Shown in pieces: positions 37,401-64,000 of a stretch of 64,000 bases of DNA. Within the stretch, counting starts at the first letter, position 1, and each line of letters starts with the position of its first letter. The DNA is from Cliona cf. orientalis. Lineage: Eukaryota; Porifera; Demospongiae; Clionaida; Clionaidae. A program made the translations under genes and the position numbers. The stretch spans positions 1,013,501 to 1,077,500 of the forward strand of contig OZ005699.1 in assembly GCA_963930775.1 (NCBI GenBank), read 5' to 3'. A model generated the notes under the pieces. It was not told the origin of the DNA, did no database searches, and was given only the letters and a program-made list of their open reading frames with translations.

Positions 37401-37998
37401 TCAAGGATAACCGCATAGTATACGGCTCAAGCCTTGCACAGTATACCAGTAATAGGGACGTGCACACTCGCTCGCTGTCTTTCTAGTGTAACACGTGTCA
37501 AACACGCTCACACACAAATACACACACACACGGCAGCCGACATTATACCTTAAATGTACATTGTAACCGTTACATTGAGACGTTAACTCGCTGCCTTCCC
37601 ACGAGTACACATGTACATGTACGTTTTTTTTGTTTTGCGATTGTAATTTTCTTGTTATAGAAGTGCAGTGTATTGGTATACTGTACTGGTGCTGTTGCAT
37701 TAGAACGCAGTCACTGAATACTAATACTAAGTATCTGTCTCTTGCATCGCAGAACTGGATCTCCGGTTATCACTTTGTTGGAAGTCTGGGGACCATTAGT
37801 GTCACTCGTGAATTCTCTTTCACTGGCCTACACTTAATTGTTTGGTGATGCTTCCCAACTATCGGCTTTTGGGGCAAGGGGGGGGGGGTAATAATTTTTT
37901 TGGCAATGGGAAAGATCAAAGATCAATTAGCATAATGGTAAATTTCTCCCTCCCTCCCTCTCTCTTTCTTTTCTTTCTCTGTCTTTCCCTCCCCTCCG

Positions 37999-38095
<97 letters not shown>

Positions 38096-40781
38096 CTTCC
38101 TCATATAACCATCATCCACGTTCTACAATTCTTTTGTGCCCAGCCCCTGTTCTGGTCAGCATTGTGTGATGTATACCGTATACACCCATTACTACTATTT
38201 TTTTTCTTCCCGTGATTATCTTGGCCTTCTATCTAAGACCATCCTTGTTAGTTGTATTGTAGGTATTGTAGGCTGGCCCAGTGTACATGTATGTATAGTA
38301 TTGGGCGTCACCGAGTGGCACATGTACATGTATACCAGACTGTTTGGAGACAACGTGGCCGCAGCGACTACTATAGTCAATGTTTCCGTGTACTTTTTGA
38401 GTCTTTGGTATGAATTATAATAGTATGGGTTTGCAATAGAAGAGACTATTTTTTGATGAAAACTATAGCTCTGTGCTGCATCTGACAAAAAAACGATTAC
38501 TTTGCCCCCCCCCCCAAACACATTATATAATATAATTATCACTATTGACTCTATATTATGCACATACACACACGCACTCTGTTGGACTTCAGGACATACA
38601 GTATGATCCTGAAGACTTGGACGACTTCTCCACTCCTGAAGATGACAAGGGGAAGGCTGTTCTGGCAGCTATACAAGAAGAAAAGAGAAAAAGGTAGCAT
38701 AATGATTATCGCAATCTATAGTATGAGCTATAATATTATTACTATACCTGAGATTACTGATTATGTAACAAAAGGGAGTACTGCTAATGTGCCAGTAAGT
38801 TAAAGCCGGTATGCATATACTCATGCAAATTGTGTACATAAGCTGAGGAGGCACCATCAAAGTAAAACGATCATGGCATGTGGTCAAGTTAACTCTGCAC
38901 ATAATTTCTGTTATTCTTGTGTGCATGGATTGACTTCTTCTAGTACACTCTAGTACTTAAAGCTAGCTCCAAAATTGTGTGCGTGCCAAGGCATGTATAT
39001 AACTCTAACTCTAAGGAAGTATCATCATGCATATAATGTGCATGAACACATGTGCATGCACCACCAAAACTGCATGCTACATAGCTTGCACGCAGTGAGC
39101 TAATATATCCCTGCTATATATTTTATGATAATATTATAGCCGTGACACTGTTGCTTGCTATAAAGACTCAAAAAACTATGCCAGATGTTTAGCTATATAT
39201 AGTATACTATTATTAAAATTTATCCTTGATATAATAATTGCATTCACAAAAAGACTTCAAGTTGGCAAATGTGACTTTGCATGCTTGAACTTTGGTGTCC
39301 TTAGATATCGATTGACTATTAATTAATTGTGCGATTCTATGCATGCATGTGCTAGCTGCAAAGAATCAAAGGCTCAAAGAGTGTGCCGCCCTCAAGGTAA
39401 TGCGCTGTCAGCTCATACACGTAGCTCGACCTTAGCTGGCTTGGGTCAGACAGAAGCGTGATATAACTTCCTTTAATAGCCGTGACTATAGTAAAGATCT
39501 CACCAGGTCTAATATAGATAACGGTTAGCTAATACTTACTATCTGTACAGGCATGTGTACAGGAACTCATAATTATACAATAATATAATGGCTAGTATAG
39601 CCTAGCTTTCCTATAGACTACTAGCTGCACCATGCACAGCGTGGCATGTGTACTACAGGTTAAAAGCAAGCCGAAGCTTTGTAGTCACCTTCAGACAACT
39701 GCCCAGCTGTTGCCCATGCATGGGTGCCTGCCTACATGTCCAAGGCTTGATATTGGACCAACATTTTTACCATGCATGCATGTGTAGAGCAGTACAGTAT
39801 TATAATAATAGGCAGCAATGCTTGGTTAGTGAGTTGTAGTATGTGCGGTGGGGGTTGTGGAGTATCCTGTACTAGATGCTTTGCGTAGCTACCGTAGCTA
39901 TGCATGTATGTATAGAGACTATAATACTACGTTGTACATATGACTGTGAGGTGGTTTTACCCATGTCCCTTTGAACAAAGATCAGCTACGAAACCACGTA
40001 GATGTATCTTTCCCTCAGAACAGTGGCCAAGTGGAGGGTATAGCATGTACACGTGGTGTGTTAGATATAATATTATTAGTAGTATATTATACACTGGGTG
40101 GATGAAACCTGGACAGCCATGGATGCATGGATATATGGAGGTTTGGGTTGAAGTTGAAAGCATACCTGTGGGATGGCATACATGTATGTGCACTAGAAGG
40201 CATTTTGCATCCCCCTTTGGTGTAGGATATTGGATAAAAATTTAATTTTTGTCTCTGATCTGACTAGCCTATAGCTGTTTTAAGAATAGTCTTATAGTCC
40301 ACTTTGATGATCGATGAGAAAAAGCCTTTCTCTTATGTAGATAGCCTCTTCTCCATGCAGGCAAAGAAATCTCATGGATGGATGAGCTAACTGCCTTGTA
40401 CTCATTAGCCTCAAAACACTGCTCTAGCTTTTTCAAGCTTGCTTATAATTATACTTTTCAGTGACTGGATTCTTCAGTTCCATGGGCCTGGAATCTGACA
40501 TTATACTATAATTATAGTAGCTAGAGCATGACTACCAACCATGCAGACATTGATAAGTTTCTTTTAAATACATGAAATCAAACTACTGAGTGTGTTAGCT
40601 GCATGTAAAATCTTCTTGTTGCTCTATGCCCAACCCTTGACATTGTGTTTGCAGACGAAAGGCCAAAGGAGACGGTGACGTTTTATCAGGAGGAGGTGGC
40701 ACACGACCGAAGCAGAGGAGACCCGAGGTAGGAATCAAGATTTTCGTTCCCGATTATCGATCAAACGTGGGATCATCGTAA
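14357..40781 (+). CDS. USP40: Ubiquitin-specific protease USP40
   Basis: Cysteine deubiquitinase. Thirty-three exons sum to 4,086 nt, 1,361 residues, all in phase: 14357-14558, 14711-14790, 14893-15006, 15195-15320, 15708-15893, 16081-16167, 16223-16411, 17117-17254, 17592-17660, 17733-18133, 18555-18712, 19049-19130, 19573-19666, 20612-20683, 20907-20985, 21212-21477, 21908-22027, 30068-30141, 30256-30331, 30528-30642, 30882-31021, 31373-31505, 31682-31746, 31820-31894, 31962-32051, 32200-32334, 32608-32708, 32813-32878, 32965-33034, 33157-33303, 33698-33805, 38593-38693, 40655-40781. Cys box GLSNLGATCYLNSLLQTLHF (Cys 51), QQHDVQEL box, zinc ribbon CQCC...CSNC (177-180, 225-228), His box HSGHYTAIIRDVD (His 311). 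The USP40-specific tail follows: SAYMLFYRR, NPLYGVPERL, VLPAGMHLYECIS, DEWHLRKTNWC, VRIPGE-type block and LLRDGDTIGVK, ending PEVGIKIFV. The tail holds several ubiquitin-like segments. Vertebrate USP40 is about 1,235 residues; the extra length lies in the exon at 17733-18133 and in a Ser run near 21360. Confidence 0.93.
15399..15647. mobile_element. MITE-like element with TACCGTATA termini
   Basis: About 250 bp in a USP40 intron with a perfect 9-bp terminal inverted repeat (TACCGTATA / TATACGGTA) and subterminal, imperfectly inverted AAATTTTC-rich blocks. It has no coding capacity. It shares its first eight bases with the element at 11468, suggesting related transposase recognition. Confidence 0.6.
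19828..19835 (+). promoter_or_regulatory. TATA-like box of the U6 gene
   Basis: AATAAATA lies 21-28 bp upstream of the U6 5' end, the position expected for the TATA element of an external (type 3) RNA polymerase III promoter. A proximal sequence element should lie further upstream but I cannot define it. Confidence 0.5.
19856..19966 (+). ncRNA. U6: U6 spliceosomal snRNA
   Basis: From ACATATACTAAAATTGG through GATACAGAGAAGATTAGC, the ACAGAGA box and AGC catalytic triad, to GCGTTCC the sequence is essentially identical to animal U6. It ends in a run of Ts that serves as the RNA polymerase III terminator and the 3' oligo-U tail. The 5' stem-loop differs from the vertebrate one but still pairs (GTAGT with ACTAC around a TTCG loop), which argues for a working gene rather than a decayed copy. 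It lies in sense orientation inside the USP40 intron between exons ending at 19666 and starting at 20612. U6 pairs with U4 and U2 and forms the catalytic core of the spliceosome. Confidence 0.95.
22032..22190. mobile_element. Short inverted-repeat element (MITE-like)
   Basis: About 159 bp bounded by inverted ends of about 32 bp (GGCCACTCCAAG... and its imperfect complement ending ...CTTGCAGTGGCC). It starts only a few bases after the splice donor of the USP40 exon ending at 22027. TA lies next to both ends, compatible with a TA target site. There is no coding capacity. Confidence 0.6.
22720..23455. mobile_element. Non-autonomous DNA transposon-like element, 736 bp
   Basis: The ends are inverted repeats of about 35 bp (GTGGGCGCC... 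with TGG.CCCTTCTGCCACT further in; the complement closes the right side). ATTT flanks both ends and may be a target-site duplication. No transposase frame is present inside. It lies in the 8-kb USP40 intron. Confidence 0.7.
23802..24245 (-). CDS. Small acidic protein, paralogue A (5' end unclear)
   Basis: Two exons on the strand opposite USP40: exon 1 up to 24245 (open from an upstream stop) ending at 23999, and exon 2 from 23878 to the stop at 23804-23802, joined in phase 1 (donor GGTGAGCC). The frame contains KSCLPLPFQRLEENEEGDLV, NNTGAQEMVIGVKKVPIPET and VQSE, then AMNDQETEGEEVNSANKSR. It clearly resembles the gene at 26325 in both exons, at the splice position and in flanking intron sequence. 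No in-frame ATG precedes the conserved part, so it needs an upstream exon or is a decayed copy. No known domain was recognised; function unknown. Confidence 0.5.
24463..24618. repeat. Three 46-bp tandem repeats plus inverted 18-bp tail
   Basis: Three almost identical 46-bp units (24463-24508, 24509-24554, 24555-24600), each ending GGTACCCAGTCCCTTTGCC with one T/C change in unit 2. They are followed at once by TCAAAGGGACTGGGTACC, the reverse complement of the unit end, so the last unit can fold back. Each unit also contains an internal palindrome-like AGGCTAGCCT. Confidence 0.9.
25008..26127 (-). other. Unresolved antisense ORF cluster in USP40 intron
   Basis: Three open frames lie in tandem on the minus strand: 26127-25702 (Trp/Cys-rich, with NWTCESQTSNGQVYRCQWL), 25653-25429 (acidic, with DDDVDLEDIDDDWIKKAVEE) and 25337-25008 (with KDEWLALRRKEAGITPAPS). 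Each is longer and less AT-biased than chance frames around it, and they sit between the two small paralogous genes. I could not connect them by convincing splice sites or recognise a domain. They may be exons of one further nested gene, parts of the paralogues, or transposon remnants. Confidence 0.3.
26325..26945 (-). CDS. Small acidic repeat protein, paralogue B
   Basis: Two exons, 26945-26720 and 26611-26325, join in phase 1 (donor GTCAGT, acceptor after TGTAG) to give about 170 residues. Exon 1 starts MGEEMPVNDESRATLESCLP and includes FHTGAADLVPGVNKVLIPGT. Exon 2 starts after AMNG and is highly acidic, with several repeats of the type EGEMLAEG or GGDMLAEG. No signal peptide, membrane segment or known domain was seen. 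The neighbour at 23802 is a diverged copy with the same exon boundary. Both are nested on the opposite strand in a USP40 intron. Function unknown. Confidence 0.6.
27580..29049. repeat. Composite nested inverted-repeat structure
   Basis: The outer arms are a perfect 38-bp inverted repeat at 27580-27617 and 29012-29049. A 19-bp perfect inverted pair lies at 27641-27659 and 28274-28292. An inner 31-bp pair with one mismatch lies at 28321-28351 and 28982-29012, abutting the right outer arm. Between the inner arms are short direct repeats built on GACGTAATTTCGCGACTTCCT. The block is GC- and CpG-richer than the surrounding intron. It reads as transposons inserted into one another or a rearranged fold-back element. 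No transposase was found. Confidence 0.7.
31556..31578 (+). repeat. Run of 23 G
   Basis: An uninterrupted G run about 50 bp downstream of the USP40 splice donor at 31505, on the transcribed sense strand. It could form a G-quadruplex in the pre-mRNA. Its exact length may be unreliable because homopolymers are error-prone. Confidence 0.8.
34719..34890. repeat. Diverged tandem duplication, about 80-bp units
   Basis: Two copies (34719 to about 34800 and 34812-34890) share ACTAGTGTG, ACTAAGTGCTG, ACACCCTAT and ATACAATTT in the same order with scattered substitutions and small gaps. Confidence 0.75.
38011..38092. repeat. (CT)n microsatellite, about 41 units
   Basis: Pure CT dinucleotide run in the USP40 intron, preceded by 60 bp of C/T-rich sequence. 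Open frames through it (Ser-Leu repeats one way, Arg-Glu the other) are artefacts. Confidence 0.95.
38694..40654 (+). other. 2-kb USP40 intron, nothing recognised
   Basis: This segment between the last two USP40 exons is AT-rich and rich in TGCATGCATG-type words. No exon, RNA gene or convincing repeat was found on either strand. Confidence 0.5.
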
Positions 40782-43248
40782 TTATTTATACTAGTCCTTT
40801 TGAAAACAAGTAGTGATATTATTCTGATTTATAAAGCAACTACATAATTATAATTTTTTTTCTGAAATGTATAATTCTACAATTTAATGTGTGCACATGG
40901 TATCAGCCAGGCACTGAGTAGCTTTTAATGTGATCCAGCTGACCTCTAACCTTACGTTAATTGCATGACATTGTGTATAATACCCCTATCCTACAATAAT
41001 ATTCTACCCTCTCCACAAAATCAATAGTATGTGCATGTATTAGCTAGCTGATTCTTAATACAGTCAGCATAATCATAATAATAGTATTTTTGACAATACA
41101 TGTTTGTTTTTCCAAAGCTTATGAGACCTGGTGGGTGATCATGTGCCTCATCATAGCTGTTTATTTATAACTAGTATGATATCTTTGCTAGTACCACGCA
41201 TGGCACGTACGATAGCCATTTTTGTAAAGTACACTAACATAAAACATAAGCCCATTAATATTGTTGTACATAGTAATACATTAACAATAGTGGCAGATGC
41301 TCAGTTATTCGAGAAGTATAGACTCTGTGATATTCATAGCTCTTGGCACACATTCATGACATGGCATTACTCTCAACCCACTAGCACCTACGTACAATGT
41401 TAGAGCTTTTTTCTAAGGGCCAATTGTAAGCACAAGACATGCGTGCATGTCTGCAATGCTGTATCGAATAGCTAGCGCTAGCTAAGTAAACTTGATAGCT
41501 ACACGATAAGCTAATAAAAGCTATCGAACATATAATTTTTATTGCCATGGAGGCATGGCGTGGTGTGAAGTATAGTATACTGGCTGGTGTGTGGATAATA
41601 ATAATAATAATAATGTTATTATGGGATGTACAGATACTGTTGTGGTCATGCTAGTGGTGGATATATTAACCTACTATGCAACCTAGATATACTAATAATA
41701 ATTATTGCATAATCTGTGTGAGTGCACGCACAATGTGCATGTGGTCTAATTCCGGATCCGTCTGCTATATGGTCGACGTCGTATTATTCAATAATGGTCA
41801 TTCAATCATTATACATTATCACGAATCAAACGGCGTCAATGTTAATTATGAATAGCATAATAATATTATTGTTATTGTGAGTTTAGACACTTGCATGCAT
41901 CACTCTGCAAAAGGCTGATCATGACTGCAACAATCAAGGAAGTGCTCGCTAATATTATTAACTTTAATTTTACGTAGCATTACAAATTAACTAGGTAACA
42001 TGAATATCAATCACACTGCTACGTAGCTTTTTCAAAAAAATTAATTTTTTTTTTTCAACTTTCAGCATGCGTATAAAACTTGATGGTGATTATCTTGGGA
42101 AGTTTTTTTACTGTGTGAAAACATAAATGAAGTGAAAACGGTAGATTTCTTTTTCGTTGCTGTACCTGTGTGTAATATAATATTATACAACTAAGAATGA
42201 TAAATGCAGCAATCAACTGTATAATGATAGTAATAATGGATACTGTGTTTACTGCTAAATGAATGAACGCTGTCAGACGTACTACGATAAACGTACAATA
42301 TGATCACGCTTGCAAAAAAGAAAAAAAAATCTTGGAACTCAACAGTGAATATTATATATGGTATAATGACAAGTTGGAAACAAAATGATCATGACTTATG
42401 ATAGTAGTAATAATTATTATGAGCGATAATGGTGGTGATATTGCACACTAAAAATAGAATGATACTAATAATAGAAGCAAGTTGTTATTAACAATGATAA
42501 TCAACGGGCAGATTTAATATAGAAGCTTGTGGGAAGCAAAATGTCGGATATTTTGTTCAGTTTTGCATTTTTTTGTTCTTTTTTTGGCTGATGACAGACC
42601 TACAGTATTCTACGGTGAAGTGAGATGCTTGAGATGAATTAGGACTCGCACAAAATGCACGTTAGTTAGTGATGAGGTGTTTGTTAAAAAGAATAATAAT
42701 TGACATTGCGGGAGAGAGAGGAGGAAAACCCAAACTGATTACGGTAGAAATCATAGTATTATTCTCTAATTATGGGAACAGGAATGAGAGAAATGACAAC
42801 AATTATGAAATGTAGAAATGATGCAAATTAATTTTTACCAATCGACTGGAGAGTGAGAGTGGGGGGTCTGGAGGAAATGAATTTTGAGTTTTGGCTTACA
42901 AAGTTCAAAAAAAAAAGAGAGATTACAAAAATGGGCTGGGTCAATGATAGATTGTTCGCTTGCTTGCTAACCTGTCCTGTATAATATTATATCAAATATT
43001 CCACTAAATTGAAATAATTAACAGTTATCACACACACACACACTTGATGTAGAGTCGGTAGCTTTTTGGCATTGTCGAGGGCAGAATGAAAAAAAAGTGA
43101 GATATTTTACGTAGTTATGGATCGATGAGTGGATTTGCTCTGTCTTATTATTTTGATGAAGTGAGTTTGCGATGGATTGGATTGATATGGGTTATGAGTT
43201 TGTAGCAGAAATGACAGTAAACTTGGTTGGTTGATCAGCGTACAGTGT
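40782..43248. other. Intergenic region between convergent USP40 and IGF2BP-like genes
   Basis: The 3' ends of two convergent genes face each other here, so both 3' UTRs should lie within it. It is AT-rich with many ATAATAAT-type simple stretches and short A or T runs. No exon or structured RNA was recognised. Confidence 0.5.
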
Positions 43249-63603
<20,355 letters not shown>

Positions 63604-64000
63604 CTGCACATTTAGAGAGAGAGAGAGAAAGAAAACAGTGAGTACAGTGATTGCTGAAAAGGGGTGGAGAGTTGGTTACATTTAGTGGTTAGTTAAAACT
63701 TCAAGTTCCCTTTGCATAGTCAATACTTGTGAGTTTGTGATTTGGCAAGTCCTGCACTCAGTCCTAGTGGTTAACAGGCTCACTTAAAGTAACCTCTATT
63801 AAACCAAAATTAAAAAGCAGAGCTCAGCCTCCCACACACTTGAGCACTCCAGCACCAACATCATAACTTTTTCTAACTTTTTTCTCATTGGATCTACAAC
63901 ACATGTACTGCAGCTAGAAAATTATTACTAGAACATGCTGCTAAAAACCTGAGCCACTCCTCTTGACTGGTAGAAAGCCATCCATATGTAGTTAACTAGT
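63604..64000 (-). other. Intron of the IGF2BP-like gene running off the window
   Basis: Upstream, in sense direction, of the exon at 63603, which is entered in phase 2, so at least one further coding exon lies to the right. No RRM1 sequence was found in this stretch. Confidence 0.6.

Larger units (their letters stand above)
33806..38592 (+). other. 4.8-kb USP40 intron
   Basis: No coding exon on either strand could be supported. It holds CT-rich tracts near the donor, an imperfect tandem duplication (34719-34890), GA-rich tracts at about 36770-36895, and the long (CT)n at 38011. Many copies of ACATGTACATG-type palindromic words are scattered through it. The rest shows nothing recognisable. 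Confidence 0.6.

Noticed and set aside
37916-38119. Open frames of alternating Arg-Glu or Ser-Leu across (CT)n/(GA)n tracts here and at 36656-36918, 52293-52606, 60679-61027 and 62578-62886
   Set aside because: A dinucleotide repeat cannot contain stop codons in these frames; the frames reflect the microsatellite and not a protein.
40782-43248. Search for tRNA, rRNA or further snRNA genes here and in the large introns
   Set aside because: No tRNA B-box with matching arms or other recognisable structured RNA was found by eye; a covariance-model scan would be decisive.

Overview
This is a window of intron-rich animal nuclear DNA with short GT-AG exons, abundant (CT)n/(GA)n microsatellites and many small inverted-repeat elements. 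The genes are metazoan: a TTLL4 glutamylase, USP40, an IGF2BP/VICKZ RNA-binding protein, a TRAF-domain protein and a kinase fused to ZU5 and Death domains. Together with the compact layout they suggest an early-branching invertebrate, most likely a sponge. The phylum is an inference and I cannot name the species. Exon chains were built by hand from reading frame, splice signals, phase agreement and family resemblance. All four long genes close in frame without skipping a phase.

Layout. 1-4236 (+): 3' part of a TTLL4-like tubulin polyglutamylase. 4491-6077 (-): intronless cyclic-nucleotide-binding-domain protein (CNBD2-like). 6301-7037 (-): two-exon TRAF-C (MATH) protein without a RING finger. 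7661-13171 (-): a 13-exon gene encoding about 1,126 residues with the order MAP3K-like kinase, ZU5, UPA-like, Death, Death. I think this is the most interesting protein here. 13626-14210 (-): Gln-rich basic protein of unknown function, head-to-head with USP40. 14357-40781 (+): 33-exon USP40 (about 1,361 residues). Its introns hold a near-perfect U6 snRNA gene, several MITE-like elements, a large nested inverted-repeat structure, and two homologous small two-exon genes on the opposite strand. 40782-43248: intergenic, between two convergent genes. 43249-63603 and beyond (-): an IGF2BP/VICKZ-type protein with RRM2, KH1, KH2 and an unusually long Gly/Pro/Ser-rich tail instead of KH3-KH4. Its first RRM lies beyond the right edge of the window.

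Functional links. The TRAF-C protein and the kinase-ZU5-Death protein are neighbours on the same strand and both belong to families used in receptor-proximal innate or apoptotic signalling. A shared pathway is possible but only inferred. TTLL4 modifies tubulin and other Glu-rich proteins, USP40 is a deubiquitinase, and the IGF2BP-like protein binds mRNA. There is no sign that these act together.
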